A stretch of 37,064 bases of DNA from Nitratireductor sp. ZSWI3 (lineage in GTDB: Bacteria > Pseudomonadota > Alphaproteobacteria > Rhizobiales > Rhizobiaceae), in contig NZ_JANKOF010000042.1 of the NCBI RefSeq assembly GCF_024655565.1, positions 1-37,064 of the forward strand, written 5' to 3'. The notes beneath the pieces are model-generated. The model was given only the letters and a program-made list of their open reading frames with translations, made no database searches and had not been told where the DNA came from. Shown here piece by piece: positions 7,254 to 17,254 of this stretch. Position numbers and translations under genes: made by a program. How positions within the stretch are numbered: position 1 is the stretch's first letter; each line of letters opens with the position of its first letter.

Positions 7254-9676
7254 TTCTTCCGACGTCGAGCGGGGGTGTCGCCGGCCGATGCCTGTCGATC
7301 GCCGGTCCGTTGCGGGTTGGGCGCGAGCCCGCGTGCGGCACGCGAGAAATGGCGCTGTGCGTGCCAGGGCCGGAACGGCTCGCCGATGGCGAAGTCAACG
7401 GAAACGACGCGCCGCTGCCCCCTGCCCACCTCGCCGAATTCGATCGCCGCACTGCCTCGCCGGGCAAGGGCCCGTCCCGTGATCACGGTCGCGCTCCCCT
7501 TGCCGCAGGGATCGTCGAGCGTGGCGTCTTCGATGACCAGAAGATCGGCAAGCCGGCACAACGCCTCCAGTTGCGACAGCGGGGTCGCGCTCTTCTGCGG
7601 CGCTGCGACATGGGCGATGATGGCCCCCGTCGCGTGCCGGGCGAGGCAGATGCCGGACCCGCAGGCGAAGCCCGCGCCATCCGGCGGGGCTGTGGGTTCC
7701 GTCCTGGCCAGCACGGGCCGGAGCATCTCCCCCGCCTGCATCATGCGCAGCCAGTTTTCGGACGTGAAACCGTTGGGGCGAGCGCGGTTGACCGCGAGAG
7801 CACCGTCCGCCGTGCCGAGCGCGACCAGTCGCGCATCCTCCGAAACCAGCGCGTCGGGCAGATCGCGGCCGAGAAGCAGCACCCCGCCGGCCGCGATCAA
7901 CGGCACCGCAAGCAGCCTCAATCTGGTGGTCGCCATGGTGAGGAGAACCAAGGCCGCCGTCAGCGTCAGCGTGGCTGACAGCGGCACCATGCCCGTCGCG
8001 TCGAAGGGCGTGTGATCGGAAAACCAGGTGGCGACGTCGATGACGGCGGATATGCCCCAGCCCATGGCGGCCAGCGGCGCGCCGTCGAGGTTGAAGGGCA
8101 TGGCGAAGACCGCCGCCACGGCCGACGGCATCACGACCAGGGAGACGAGCGGCATCGCCGCCAGATTGGCGCCGAGCGCCAGCGGCGAAGCGCGCTGGAA
8201 ATGCCAGGTTCCATAGAGCGCGGTGGCGGTTCCGGCAATGAGCGAGGTCAGCACCAGCCCGCCGAGATAAAGAAGGGCGGTCCGCACGGCTTTCCTCAAA
8301 AAGCTCCGGTCGGGCGGTGGCGCGCGTCTGGCGAGCCGTCTCTCCCGGCGGTCGTTCCAGGCGGCGTAGCCGGCGATCAGGGCGGCGGTGGCGGCAAATG
8401 ACATCTGGAACCCCGGCCCCACCACCTCGTGCGGTGAAACGGCCACCACGACCAGCGCCGCCAGCGCCAGATTGCGCATGGTAAGCGCGGCGCGGTCGAA
8501 AAGCAGGGCCGCGAGCATGATCGCCAGCATGATGAAGCTGCGCTGCGCGGCGACGGCCGCCCCGGAAACGAACAGATAGAGAGCGCAGACCAGCAGCGCC
8601 GAGCCGGCCGCATATTTCTTCACCGGATGCCTGGAGGAAAAGCCGGGAAACAGCGCGAAGGAGGAACGCATGGCGGCCATCACCGTGAAGGCGACCAGCG
8701 CCATGTGCAGGCCGGAGATCGCCAGCACATGCGCAAGGCCCGCCCGCCGCAGCGCTTCTTCCACCGGTTTGGGTATGCCGGCGCGCAGGCCCGTGATGAG
8801 CGCCGCGGCGACCTCGCCTTCCGGTCCGCTGATCCGGTCGCGCAGGCGTGCGGCAAAGGCCTCGCGCAGGCGCTGCAGCCGTCCTGAGAGCCGTTCGGAC
8901 AGCGTCGCGGCCGCCGGCAGATTCGCCGGCTGCGGATCGCGCAGATAGAACCCGATGGCGCCGATGCCGTCGAAATAGCTTTCGAAGGAAAAGTCGTAGG
9001 CCAGCGGGCGCACCGGGCCGGAGGGCGGCATCAGCCGGGCAAGGCCCGTTACGCCGTCACCGGGCAACAGGCCGGCGGGAAGGTTGCGGGCCGTCAGCCG
9101 CACCCGGTCCGGCGGATAGCGCAGCTGCGGCCGTTCCGTCCGCGTCACATGAACGGTCAGGCGCGTGCGGCCATCGGCGCGGGGTTCAATGCTCAGCACC
9201 CGGCCGGTGACATAAGTCGTCACCTCAGAGCCGAGCATCGGCGTTCCAGCGCGCCATGCCTCGACCTTGCCGGCGGCAAGGCCGAGCAGGACGACGAGGG
9301 CCGCCGCCAGCGCCGTCCGCGCCAGCATCCGGCGGCGGGCGAGAACGACCCCGCAGGCGCAAAGCGCAAGCCCCGAGGCGATTGCATAACCGGGCGGCTC
9401 GGCGGGCAGGATGAAGTAGACCAGCGCCCCGGCGCAAAGCAGGACAGGCAGCCACAGAAACGCGGTGCCGCGCCCCTCTTCCGCCGCCATTGCCGCCGAC
9501 AGCGCCTGAACACCGGTCTTGCGCCATCCGAGGGATCCGGCCAGCAGGCGCGATCTCGGCCCCGCCCCGATCGGCTGGCTTTCGCGGGGCGCGAGGACGG
9601 GCGGACGCACCGGCCGCTCGTCCAGGCCGAACAGCGCGCGCTCGTCACGTTCCTTGGTTGCCGCTTCGCTCCCCAA
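7247..9676 (-). CDS. comEC: ComEC/Rec2-family DNA-uptake channel protein
   Basis: This is a large polytopic protein of about 809 residues. An N-terminal DUF4131-like region with early membrane spans is followed by the Competence core, marked by [15 protein letters not shown] and about eight further spans. In competent bacteria ComEC carries single-stranded DNA across the inner membrane. The C-terminal 200 residues hold no HxHxDH motif, so the metallo-beta-lactamase nuclease domain of the long Gram-positive form is missing or unrecognisable. The start is uncertain. I favour a TTG at 9676, preceded by a run of G, because the ATG at 9796 would leave only 20 bases to the divergent gltX. Whether the strain is transformable cannot be told. 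Confidence 0.9.
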   Translation of the reverse strand: MGSEAATKERDERALFGLDERPVRPPVLAPRESQPIGAGPRSRLLAGSLGWRKTGVQALSAAMAAEEGRGTAFLWLPVLLCAGALVYFILPAEPPGYAIASGLALCACGVVLARRRMLARTALAAALVVLLGLAAGKVEAWRAGTPMLGSEVTTYVTGRVLSIEPRADGRTRLTVHVTRTERPQLRYPPDRVRLTARNLPAGLLPGDGVTGLARLMPPSGPVRPLAYDFSFESYFDGIGAIGFYLRDPQPANLPAAATLSERLSGRLQRLREAFAARLRDRISGPEGEVAAALITGLRAGIPKPVEEALRRAGLAHVLAISGLHMALVAFTVMAAMRSSFALFPGFSSRHPVKKYAAGSALLVCALYLFVSGAAVAAQRSFIMLAIMLAALLFDRAALTMRNLALAALVVVAVSPHEVVGPGFQMSFAATAALIAGYAAWNDRRERRLARRAPPPDRSFLRKAVRTALLYLGGLVLTSLIAGTATALYGTWHFQRASPLALGANLAAMPLVSLVVMPSAVAAVFAMPFNLDGAPLAAMGWGISAVIDVATWFSDHTPFDATGMVPLSATLTLTAALVLLTMATTRLRLLAVPLIAAGGVLLLGRDLPDALVSEDARLVALGTADGALAVNRARPNGFTSENWLRMMQAGEMLRPVLARTEPTAPPDGAGFACGSGICLARHATGAIIAHVAAPQKSATPLSQLEALCRLADLLVIEDATLDDPCGKGSATVITGRALARRGSAAIEFGEVGRGQRRVVSVDFAIGEPFRPWHAQRHFSRAARGLAPNPQRTGDRQASAGDTPARRRKNQ

Positions 9677-9713
9677 GCTCGCCCCCCAGTGGCGCGGTCT
9701 CCCCGCCGGATGC

Positions 9714-9741
9714 TTGCACCCCGATTGTTCTATGCTACATG
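9714..9741 (+). promoter_or_regulatory. Weak candidate promoter for gltX
   Basis: TTGCAC (9714-9719) and TACATG (9736-9741) are 16 bases apart, with the likely start of transcription about 70 bases before the gltX ATG. The -10 is poor. The sites lie inside the longest possible reading of comEC, one reason to prefer the shorter comEC start. Confidence 0.25.
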
Positions 9742-9816
9742 ACAGCCGACCGATTGCCACCCGCGGTTTCGCGCCCCATCGGGCGAGCGGCTGCACAAGA
9801 TTCCTGGAACCGATCC

Positions 9817-11238
9817 ATGACCAAACCCGTCGTCACGCGCTTTGCGCCCTCGCCCACTGGCTATCTGCACATCGGCGGCGCGCGCACCGCCCTGTTCAAC
9901 TGGCTCTATGCCCGCCACACCGGCGGCAAGATGCTGTTGCGCATCGAGGACACGGATCGCCAGCGTTCCACCGATGCGGCAACCGCGGCCATTCTCGACG
10001 GGCTTGCCTGGCTCGGCCTCGAGAGCGACGGCGAGCCGGTGTCCCAGTTTGCCCGCGCCGAGCGTCACCGCGCCGTCGCCGAGGAGCTGGTGGTCAAGGG
10101 CGAGGCCTATTATTGCTACGCCTCGCAGGAGGAGCTCGAAGCAATGCGCGAGAAGGCGCGCGCCGAGGGGCGGCCGCCACGCTATGACGGCACCTGGCGC
10201 GACCGCGATCCATCCGAGGCGCCGGCCGGCGTGAAGCCGGTCATCCGCATCAAGGCGCCGCAGGACGGGGAGACCGTCGTCGAGGACCGCGTCCAGGGCA
10301 CGGTGCGCTTTCCCAACAAGGATCTCGACGACTTCATCATCCTGCGTTCCGACGGCTCGCCGACCTACATGCATGCGGTCGTGGTCGACGATCACGACAT
10401 GGGCATCACGCACATCATACGCGGCGACGACCACCTCACCAATGCGGCGCGCCAGACCATCATCTACCGGGCGATGGGATGGGACGTGCCGGTGATGGCC
10501 CATATTCCGCTGATCCACGGAGCGGACGGCGCCAAGCTGTCGAAGCGTCATGGCGCGCTCGGCGTCGAGGCCTACCGCGCCATGGGCTACCTTCCCTCGG
10601 CGCTGCGCAACTATCTCGCCCGCCTCGGCTGGAGCCATGGCGACGACGAGATCATGTCCGACGAGAACATGATTCGCTGGTTCGACATCGATGACGTCAA
10701 CAAGGGCGCGGCGCGCTTCGACTTCCAGAAACTCGAGGCGCTCAACGGCGTCCACATGCGCCAGATGGAGGATGGGCGGCTGTTCGACGTGCTGCTCGAC
10801 ACGCTGCCCCATCTGGAGGGCGGGCCGGCTGTCGTCGAAAAACTAGACGAAAGGCGCAAAGGCCAGCTTCTGGCGGCCCTTCCGGGCCTCAAGGAACGTG
10901 CAAAAACACTCGTCGAACTCATTGATAGCGCAAAGTTTCTCTTTTCCGAGCGCCCTCTGGTTCCGGACGAGAAGGCGGCAGAGCTGCTGGACGGGACTGC
11001 GCGCCAACTGCTTGCGGAAATCCTCCCCGTATTGCAGAATGTCGGCGATTGGACCCTTGCGAACATCGAAGAGGCTGTCCGCATTTTTGCGGAACAGACG
11101 GACCGCAAGCTTGGCAAAGTCGCCCAACCGCTCAGGGCAGCGCTCACCGGGCGCACCACATCGCCGGGCATCTTCGATGTTCTTTCCGTACTTGGACGCG
11201 AGGAAAGTTTGGCGCGCATCCGCGATCAGGCTGCCTAG
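9817..11238 (+). CDS. gltX: Glutamyl-tRNA synthetase
   Basis: This is a 473-residue class I aminoacyl-tRNA synthetase that charges tRNA-Glu with glutamate. The HIGH-type motif is HIGG at about 18-21 ([16 protein letters not shown]), and the KMSKR-type motif is KLSKR at 240-244. The ATG is fixed by the conserved [15 protein letters not shown] start; the frame is open 109 codons further upstream but lies over the comEC start region. Rhizobia often have two gltX genes and use the amidotransferase route for Gln-tRNA, so this enzyme may also charge tRNA-Gln (established for relatives, not shown here). The last 400 bases, coding for the anticodon-binding domain, are clearly less GC-rich than the catalytic part. 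Confidence 0.96.
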   Translation: MTKPVVTRFAPSPTGYLHIGGARTALFNWLYARHTGGKMLLRIEDTDRQRSTDAATAAILDGLAWLGLESDGEPVSQFARAERHRAVAEELVVKGEAYYCYASQEELEAMREKARAEGRPPRYDGTWRDRDPSEAPAGVKPVIRIKAPQDGETVVEDRVQGTVRFPNKDLDDFIILRSDGSPTYMHAVVVDDHDMGITHIIRGDDHLTNAARQTIIYRAMGWDVPVMAHIPLIHGADGAKLSKRHGALGVEAYRAMGYLPSALRNYLARLGWSHGDDEIMSDENMIRWFDIDDVNKGAARFDFQKLEALNGVHMRQMEDGRLFDVLLDTLPHLEGGPAVVEKLDERRKGQLLAALPGLKERAKTLVELIDSAKFLFSERPLVPDEKAAELLDGTARQLLAEILPVLQNVGDWTLANIEEAVRIFAEQTDRKLGKVAQPLRAALTGRTTSPGIFDVLSVLGREESLARIRDQAA

Positions 11239-11257
11239 CGTCCGTCGTCCCCGAAAG

Positions 11258-11277
11258 GATCCCGCCCGGGCGGGATC
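11258..11277. repeat. Perfect 20-bp palindrome after gltX
   Basis: GATCCCGCCC is followed directly by its own reverse complement, GGGCGGGATC, 20 bases after the gltX stop. As RNA it could form a strong hairpin ending transcription, but no U-tract follows. It could equally be a protein-binding site. The remaining gltX-gltA gap also contains TTGCA-TGC-TGCAA (11314-11326), a shorter operator-like inverted repeat, and no convincing gltA promoter. Confidence 0.45.
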
Positions 11278-11438
11278 GGTCCACAGGTGTCGGCATGTTG
11301 TTGCACCGCAGTATTGCATGCTGCAAGTGCTTGGCACCAAAGGGCAAATGCGTTAGCAAAGTGCGCGTGCGACGCCCTGCGATATCTTGTGGCGACAGAA
11401 CACCGGCGCCAGGTTCTTTAAAGTGAGAGGTGATTGCG

Positions 11439-12734
11439 ATGACCAAGCCAACTGCGAAACTGGAAATCGGCGGCCAGGATCAAAACCACGAATTCGAGAT
11501 CCTGAAGGGCAGTGTCGGCCCGGATGTCATCAACATCGCGTCGCTCTACAAAGACACGGGAATGTTCACCTACGATCCGGGCTTCACCTCGACGGCGAGC
11601 TGTGAATCGAAGATCACCTACATCGACGGCGACGAGGGCATCCTGCTCCATCGCGGCTATCCGATCGAGCAGCTCGCCGAGCATGGCGATTTCCTCGAGA
11701 CCTGCTACCTGCTGCTTTACGGCGAACTGCCCACCAAGGCGCAGAAGGAGGATTTCGACTACCGCGTGACGCACCACACCATGGTGCATGAGCAGATGAC
11801 GCGCTTCTTCACCGGCTTCCGCCGCGATGCGCATCCGATGGCCGTGATGTGCGGCGTCGTCGGCGCCATGTCGGCCTTCTATCACGACTCCACCGATATC
11901 TCCGACCCGCACCAGCGCATGGTCGCCAGCCTGCGCATGATCGCCAAGATGCCGACCATCGCGGCCATGGCCTTCAAGTACCACATCGGCCAGCCCTTCG
12001 TTTATCCGCGCAACGAGCTCGGCTATGCGGCGAACTTCCTGCACATGTGCTTTGCCGTGCCGTGCGAGGAGTACAAGGTGAACCCGGTCCTGGCGCGCGC
12101 CATGGAGCGCATCTTCATCCTGCACGCCGACCACGAGCAGAACGCCTCCACCTCCACCGTCCGCCTCGCCGGCTCCTCGGGCGCCAATCCGTTCGCCTGC
12201 ATTGCCGCGGGCATCGCCTGCCTGTGGGGTCCCGCCCATGGCGGCGCCAACGAGGCGGCGCTGAACATGCTCGACGAGATCGGCACCGTCGACCGCATTC
12301 CAGAGTTCATCGATCGCGCCAAGGACAAGGACGATCCGTTCCGCCTGATGGGCTTCGGCCACCGGGTCTACAAGAACTACGACCCGCGCGCCAAGATCAT
12401 GCAGAAGACCTGCCACGAGGTGCTCGGCGAGCTCGGCATCAAGGACGATCCGCAGCTCGACATCGCCATCGAGCTGGAGCGCATCGCGCTCACCGACGAG
12501 TACTTCATCGAGAAGAAGCTTTATCCCAACATCGATTTTTACTCCGGCATCACGCTGAAGGCGCTCGGCTTCCCGACCACCATGTTCACGGTGCTGTTCG
12601 CGCTTGCCCGCACCGTCGGCTGGATCGCCCAGTGGAAGGAGATGATCGAGGATCCGAAGCAGAAGATCGGCCGGCCGCGCCAGCTCTACACGGGCGCCGA
12701 CCAGCGCGACTACGTGCCGATCGCCAAGCGCTGA
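11439..12734 (+). CDS. gltA: Citrate synthase
   Basis: This 431-residue type II (hexameric-type) citrate synthase condenses acetyl-CoA with oxaloacetate to enter the TCA cycle. The catalytic triad is visible: His267 in GPAHGGANE, His308 in [11 protein letters not shown] and Asp366 in NIDFYSGI, closely matching E. coli His264, His305 and Asp362. [11 protein letters not shown] near residues 228-238 is also typical. A GTG three codons upstream is in frame, but GAGAGG lies eight bases before the ATG used here. The gene has its own 200-base upstream region and a strong terminator, so it is probably monocistronic. Confidence 0.98.
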   Translation: MTKPTAKLEIGGQDQNHEFEILKGSVGPDVINIASLYKDTGMFTYDPGFTSTASCESKITYIDGDEGILLHRGYPIEQLAEHGDFLETCYLLLYGELPTKAQKEDFDYRVTHHTMVHEQMTRFFTGFRRDAHPMAVMCGVVGAMSAFYHDSTDISDPHQRMVASLRMIAKMPTIAAMAFKYHIGQPFVYPRNELGYAANFLHMCFAVPCEEYKVNPVLARAMERIFILHADHEQNASTSTVRLAGSSGANPFACIAAGIACLWGPAHGGANEAALNMLDEIGTVDRIPEFIDRAKDKDDPFRLMGFGHRVYKNYDPRAKIMQKTCHEVLGELGIKDDPQLDIAIELERIALTDEYFIEKKLYPNIDFYSGITLKALGFPTTMFTVLFALARTVGWIAQWKEMIEDPKQKIGRPRQLYTGADQRDYVPIAKR

Positions 12735-12771
12735 GACGCGTGTTCGGTCCTCACCGGATCGCAAACCGAGC

Positions 12772-12810
12772 AAACCCCGGAGACCGAAAGGCCTCCGGGG
12801 TTTTTCTTTC
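12772..12810 (+). terminator. Rho-independent terminator of gltA
   Basis: A GC-rich stem (ACCCCGGAG paired with CTCCGGGGT, extended by AAA/TTT and an inner CC/GG) with a GAAA loop is followed by TTTTTCTTTC. It lies 37 bases after the gltA stop and just before the convergent lpxB stop, so it insulates the two transcripts. Confidence 0.93.
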
Positions 12811-12835
12811 CGCGCGTTGCAGAGAGCGAATGCCT

Positions 12836-14011
12836 TCAGCCGGCGCCGCCGGAGATGTGACGCAGCACGGCGCCGGCAGCGATCTCGCCGGCCGGACGCG
12901 GCGTGGTCAGCGCCTCGGCCACATCGGCGAAGCCGGCGAGCTGCGCGGCGCGCGCCGGCGTATCCCGCCACAGGACGGCGATCTGCCGGGCCAGGTAGCC
13001 CGGCCGGATATACTGGTTGAAATGCTCGGGCACCACCGGCCATCCGGCGATCAGATTGGGCAGGGCCGCCGACCAGACGGTGATCAGCGGAATGAGCGCC
13101 CGGGCGGCAAGGTCGGTGCGGTAGCAGATCACCGACGGCACGCGGGACAGGGCGAGTTCCAGCGACACGGTGCCGGAACAGGCAAGCGCGGCGTCGGCTT
13201 CGGCAAAGGCTCGCCATTTGCTCCCCGCATCGAGGATGATCTCGGGGCGGACGGGCCAAGTGGCGGTCGCCTCCTCGACCAGGCGTGCCACATGCGGCAC
13301 CGTCGGCATCAAGATGCGGAAATCGTGGCCTGCATCGGCAAGATGCGCCGCCGTCTCGCCGAAGGCGCCGATCAGCCGTCCGACCTCGCCCCGGCGCGAA
13401 CCCGGCAGCATGAGAAGCGTGCGCGCCGCCTGTTCGTCCGGCGCGCCCCGGCGCCGGTGCGCCTCGGCCGCGGCAAGGATATGCCGATCGGTGGCGAGCC
13501 GATGTCCGACGAAGGTTCCCGGAGGGCCGCCCAACCGGTCGAGCTCTGCGGGCTCGAAGGGCAGCAGGCACAGGATTTCATCCACATGCGGGCGCATGGC
13601 CTTGGCGCGCCCCGGCCGCCAGGCCCAGACGCTCGGGCACACGTAATGGATGATCGGAATGGCGGGCGCCAGCGCCCTCACCTTGGCGGCGACTCGCAGG
13701 CTGAATTCCGGGCTGTCGATGGTGACGAGGCAGTCCGGCCTGGCCTCGGCGATCGCCCGCGCCGTCTGACCGATGCGGCGAACCAGCCGCGGCAGGTCGC
13801 GAAGGATGGCCGAAACGCCCATCAGGGCGATCTCGTCGCCCTTGAACAGCGGTTCGAGGCCGAGCGCCTCCAAGTTTCGCCCGCCGACGCCGATGAGCGA
13901 CACCTCCGCTCCGCTGGCCGCGCGCAGGGCGGACACGAGATCGGCGCCCAGCAGATCGCCGGATTCCTCGCCGGCGATTACGGCGAGACGGAGAGCCCTG
14001 CCTGTGGTCAT
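12836..14011 (-). CDS. lpxB: Lipid-A-disaccharide synthase
   Basis: This 391-residue GT19-family glycosyltransferase joins lipid X and UDP-2,3-diacylglucosamine into the tetraacyl disaccharide of lipid A at the inner face of the inner membrane. Seen: GEESGDLLGADL at about 13-24, HYVCPSVWAWRPGRAK near 122-137, LPGSRRGEV near 200-208, and ACSGTVSLELAL near 277-288. The ATG is set by GGAGGAG six bases upstream, and it overlaps the lpxI stop in ATGA, so the two are probably translationally coupled. It is the last gene of lpxD-fabZ-lpxA-lpxI-lpxB. The frame is open 64 codons upstream, but that part shadows lpxI. Confidence 0.96.
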   Translation of the reverse strand: MTTGRALRLAVIAGEESGDLLGADLVSALRAASGAEVSLIGVGGRNLEALGLEPLFKGDEIALMGVSAILRDLPRLVRRIGQTARAIAEARPDCLVTIDSPEFSLRVAAKVRALAPAIPIIHYVCPSVWAWRPGRAKAMRPHVDEILCLLPFEPAELDRLGGPPGTFVGHRLATDRHILAAAEAHRRRGAPDEQAARTLLMLPGSRRGEVGRLIGAFGETAAHLADAGHDFRILMPTVPHVARLVEEATATWPVRPEIILDAGSKWRAFAEADAALACSGTVSLELALSRVPSVICYRTDLAARALIPLITVWSAALPNLIAGWPVVPEHFNQYIRPGYLARQIAVLWRDTPARAAQLAGFADVAEALTTPRPAGEIAAGAVLRHISGGAG

Positions 14012-14898
14012 GGTTTCTCCTCCAGGCCGATGATGAACAGGCCATGGGCATCGGCGCGGCGAACCGCCTCCGCATAATCGATGATCAGCGAGCGGCCGGC
14101 CTCCACGCCGATGCCGGCGAGGCCCGCCGCATGGGCGGCATCGACGGTTTCCGGGCCGATCGTCGGCAGGTCGGCCCGCACCTCCTGCTGCGGCTTGACG
14201 CATTTGACGAGCACGCCGCGTTTCTTGCCGGCGAGCCGTCCATGATCGCGCAGCGCCTGCATGCGCTCCAGAAGGCCCGCCGTGCCCTCGATCCCCTCCA
14301 GCGCCACCGCCCGGCCGCCGACGGCGATCGCCGCCTGCCCGATATCGAGCGCCCCGATCGCATGGGCAGCCTCGTGGGCAGCGGCGAGATCCGCCCGGTC
14401 GCCGGCGGTCGGCCTGGCGCGCGTCAGGACGCCGGCCGGCGCCAGGAGATCGGGGGCGATCTCATGTGCGCCAAGCACGGTGATGCCGTTCGATTCGATA
14501 TAGGAGATCACGCTGCGCAGAAGGCCGTCGTCCCCCTTGGCGTAGGCGGCGACGAGCTTCGGCAGCACCTTGAACACATCGAGCCCGAAGCGCACTTTCA
14601 GGAGGGGTGGACGACGGCTGACGCCGCCCGCCAGCACCAGATGGGTGATGCCTTCCTTCTTCAGCCTCGGCAGGACGAGGCCCAGCCGCTCGGCCGGCAC
14701 GGGCCAGACATCGAAGTCGCGCGGTTCCTCGCCGATCCAGTCCGCCTCACCCTCGATGGCCACCACCACGGGGCGATGACCGCTGCGCACCAGGGCGTCC
14801 ACCACGTCGCGCGGCAGGCTGCCGCTGCCGGCGATGATCGCGACGCGCGCGCCCTGCGGCAGCACGCCGCCCGACCGGTCAGGACTCGTCTTCATCAT
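14008..14898 (-). CDS. lpxI: UDP-2,3-diacylglucosamine diphosphatase LpxI
   Basis: This protein of about 296 residues belongs to the LpxI (former DUF1009) family, the alphaproteobacterial replacement for LpxH. It hydrolyses UDP-2,3-diacylglucosamine to lipid X for LpxB. Marks are VAIIAGSGSLPRDV near the N-terminus, LVLAGGVSRRP, the KGDDGLLRS segment, and the C-terminal DLPTIGPETVDAAHAAG, the region that carries the catalytic Asp in Caulobacter LpxI. Two adjacent ATGs (14898 and 14895) and a GTG further in are possible starts; none has well-spaced Shine-Dalgarno bases. The start overlaps the lpxA end by about 20 bases, and the stop overlaps the lpxB ATG. Confidence 0.93.
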   Translation of the reverse strand: MMKTSPDRSGGVLPQGARVAIIAGSGSLPRDVVDALVRSGHRPVVVAIEGEADWIGEEPRDFDVWPVPAERLGLVLPRLKKEGITHLVLAGGVSRRPPLLKVRFGLDVFKVLPKLVAAYAKGDDGLLRSVISYIESNGITVLGAHEIAPDLLAPAGVLTRARPTAGDRADLAAAHEAAHAIGALDIGQAAIAVGGRAVALEGIEGTAGLLERMQALRDHGRLAGKKRGVLVKCVKPQQEVRADLPTIGPETVDAAHAAGLAGIGVEAGRSLIIDYAEAVRRADAHGLFIIGLEEKP

Positions 14899-15712
14899 CC
14901 TCGGCAGCGGCCTTGCCGCGCGCCGGGAGGGTGAAATGCCGTTTGTCGCGGCCACCGATGAAGGCGACCATGTCGGCGACAGACGCCGTTTCGGGAAAGG
15001 CCTTCGCCACGGCGGCGGCATTATCCTCCAGCGAAGCGCCTTCGGCGAACAGCATCCGGTAGGCCTTGCGCAGGGTCGTCACGTCGGAACGCGACATGCC
15101 CGAGCGCTTCAGACCGACGATGTTCAGGCCGCGCAGGCGCGCCCGGTCGCCAACCGCCATGCCGTAGGGAATGACATCGCCCACCACGGCGGCGAACCCA
15201 CCAAGGAAGGCATGATGACCGACGCGGACGAACTGATGCACGGCGGCGTAACCCGACATGATCACGTGATCGCCGATGTCGGCATGGCCGCCGAGGCCGG
15301 CATAGTTGGCCATGGTGACATGGTTGCCGACGGCGCAATCATGCGCGACATGCGAATAGGCCATGAACAGCCCGTGCGCGCCAACCGTCGTCTTGCCGCG
15401 GCTCGTATCCGTGCCGGCATGCATGGTGACGCCCTCGCGGATGACGCAGCCTTCACCGATCTCGAGCGTGCTGTGGCCACCCTTGTGCTTGAAATTCTGC
15501 GGCGGCGCGCCGAGAACGGCCTGCGGGAACACCTGGCAGCCGGCTCCCAGCGTCGTGTCGCCCATGATGGAGGCGTGGCCGATCAGTTCCACATCGTCAT
15601 GCAGCTTGGCGGCGGCGGAGACGTGACAGAAGGGGCCGATCCGCACCCCGGCGCCGAGGACGGCGCCCGGTTCGATCACCGCGGAAGGATGGATGATGGT
15701 CTCGCGCGCCAT
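14879..15712 (-). CDS. lpxA: UDP-N-acetylglucosamine O-acyltransferase
   Basis: This is a 277-residue left-handed parallel beta-helix acyltransferase, the first step of lipid A synthesis, which transfers a 3-hydroxyacyl chain from acyl carrier protein to UDP-GlcNAc. Hexapeptide repeats run through about residues 8-190. Catalytic His124 lies in YSHVAHDCAVGN, matching E. coli His125. The C-terminal helical region ends in an acidic tail (AAAEDDEDES) longer than in E. coli (262 residues). AGAGG precedes the ATG by four bases. It is 11 bases after fabZ and overlaps lpxI, so it lies inside the lpx operon. Confidence 0.96.
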   Translation of the reverse strand: MARETIIHPSAVIEPGAVLGAGVRIGPFCHVSAAAKLHDDVELIGHASIMGDTTLGAGCQVFPQAVLGAPPQNFKHKGGHSTLEIGEGCVIREGVTMHAGTDTSRGKTTVGAHGLFMAYSHVAHDCAVGNHVTMANYAGLGGHADIGDHVIMSGYAAVHQFVRVGHHAFLGGFAAVVGDVIPYGMAVGDRARLRGLNIVGLKRSGMSRSDVTTLRKAYRMLFAEGASLEDNAAAVAKAFPETASVADMVAFIGGRDKRHFTLPARGKAAAEDDEDES

Positions 15713-15723
15713 GATGCCTCTTG

Positions 15724-16194
15724 CTACTCCGCTGCTGCGACCGACATCATGGCGGAAATCGTCGCCTCGGCGACCTTGCCGCCATCGACCTTGGCCTCGC
15801 AGTCGAACTTCCAGATGCTGCCGCGCTGCTTGACCTTCTTGACGTGGATCTCCAGCCGGTCGCCCGGCACGACGGGCTTGCGGAACTTGGCTCCGTCGAT
15901 GGTCATGAAATAGACGAGAGACGGGCTCTCATCGCCGGCGTTCCTGATGCAGATTGCGCCGGCGGTCTGCGCCATGGCCTCGACGATCAGCACGCCCGGC
16001 ATCACCGGCTGGGTCGGGAAATGGCCGGTGAAGTGCGGCTCGTTGGCGGTCACGTTCTTGATGCCGATGGCGGACCGGTCGCCGTCGATCTCGATGATCT
16101 TGTCGACGAGCAGGAACGGATAGCGATGCGGCAAAAGGCGCATCAGGTCGAGAATATCCAGGCTGTCCAGGCTCGTCTCAGGCGTTTCGTTCAT
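15724..16194 (-). CDS. fabZ: 3-hydroxyacyl-[acyl-carrier-protein] dehydratase FabZ
   Basis: This 156-residue hot-dog-fold dehydratase removes water from 3-hydroxyacyl-ACP in fatty-acid elongation. [12 protein letters not shown] lies near residues 20-31. The catalytic His58 is in HFTGHFP and Glu72 in [13 protein letters not shown]. It competes with LpxA and LpxD for 3-hydroxyacyl-ACP, which explains its conserved place between them. The ATG overlaps the lpxD TGA in ATGA, and GAGGAACGGGG precedes it. The same frame is open for a further 364 codons upstream, but that is only a shadow of lpxD. Confidence 0.97.
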   Translation of the reverse strand: MNETPETSLDSLDILDLMRLLPHRYPFLLVDKIIEIDGDRSAIGIKNVTANEPHFTGHFPTQPVMPGVLIVEAMAQTAGAICIRNAGDESPSLVYFMTIDGAKFRKPVVPGDRLEIHVKKVKQRGSIWKFDCEAKVDGGKVAEATISAMMSVAAAE

Positions 16195-17249
16195 CCCCGT
16201 TCCTCTTTCTTCTTCTTCTTGCCGTCCACGAGGCCGCGCAGTGCGGCCAGTTCGCGGAAGGCCTCGCGTATCGGCTGTGCCGGCGATCCGGCCCAACGCT
16301 CGCCCGCCGGCACGTCGTTCATCACACCGCTGGAGGCAGCCAGTTGCGCGCCCGTGCCGATGTCGATGTGATCGGCAATGCCGACGCGGCCGCCGAGCAT
16401 GACGAAATCGCCGAGCGTCACCGACCCGGAAAGACCGCAATGGCCGGCGATGACGCAGTTGCGGCCGATGCGGACGTTGTGCGCCACCTGCACCAGATTG
16501 TCGATCTTGGTGCCCTGGCCGATGATCGTGTCGTTCAGAGCGCCCCGGTCGACGGTGGTGTTGGCGCCGATCTCCACATCGTCCTGGATCACGACCCGGC
16601 CGATCTGCGGGATCTTCTCGAGCCCCGTGGCGCCCGGCAGATAGCCGAACCCGTCCTGACCGATCCGCACGCCGCCATGGATGATGACGCGATCGCCGAC
16701 CATGGCGCACTGGATCGTCGCCCCCGGCCCCACATAGCTGTCGCGGCCGATGCGCGTGCCCGCGCCGATCACGGCGTTCGGCGCGATGATCGTGCCAGCG
16801 CCGATCATCACCCCGGCACCGATCACGGCACCGGCCTCGACGATCACCCCGTCTTCGAGCAAGGCATCGGCGGCAACCGCGGCCCGTTTGGAAATTCCGG
16901 CTTCGCCGGTCATCGACCCCGGCCGCACCGCGGTCGGAAAGAGCAGCCGCGCCACCGTGTTGAACGCCGCCTGCGGGCGGGCCGCGATGAGGGTGGCGAC
17001 GCCTTCGGGAACCTGTCCGGCGATCTCGGCGGGACACAGGACGGCCGCGGCGGTGGTGCCGGCAAGCATGCCGGCATTGCGCTTTCCGTCGATGAAGATA
17101 AGCGTCCCCGCCCCGCCTTCTGACGCGGCGGCCACCGTCTCTATGACGATGTCCGCCTGCGCGGGGTCGGCGAGGGTCGCACCCGTCAGCGAAGCCACCT
17201 CGCCTGCCTTGATGCGGCGTGCGGGTACGAAAAAGTCCGGGTCCTTCAT
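16191..17249 (-). CDS. lpxD: UDP-3-O-acylglucosamine N-acyltransferase
   Basis: This 352-residue enzyme adds the N-linked 3-hydroxyacyl chain to UDP-3-O-acylglucosamine in lipid A synthesis. An N-terminal uridine-binding domain at about 1-105 precedes a hexapeptide-repeat beta-helix ([16 protein letters not shown] and onward). Catalytic His257 is in QVAHNVRIG. The C-terminus ends in a run of five lysines ([11 protein letters not shown]). GGAAGG lies five bases before the ATG and abuts a strong hairpin at 17261-17283. It heads the five-gene lpx unit, 69 bases after bamA. Confidence 0.96.
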   Translation of the reverse strand: MKDPDFFVPARRIKAGEVASLTGATLADPAQADIVIETVAAASEGGAGTLIFIDGKRNAGMLAGTTAAAVLCPAEIAGQVPEGVATLIAARPQAAFNTVARLLFPTAVRPGSMTGEAGISKRAAVAADALLEDGVIVEAGAVIGAGVMIGAGTIIAPNAVIGAGTRIGRDSYVGPGATIQCAMVGDRVIIHGGVRIGQDGFGYLPGATGLEKIPQIGRVVIQDDVEIGANTTVDRGALNDTIIGQGTKIDNLVQVAHNVRIGRNCVIAGHCGLSGSVTLGDFVMLGGRVGIADHIDIGTGAQLAASSGVMNDVPAGERWAGSPAQPIREAFRELAALRGLVDGKKKKKEERG

Positions 17250-17254
17250 GAAAA

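Noticed and set aside
11849-14077. 742-codon open frame through gltA and across lpxB
   Set aside because: It runs over a real gene in another frame, a strong terminator and an antisense gene, and its Arg/His-rich product is typical of a shadow frame.
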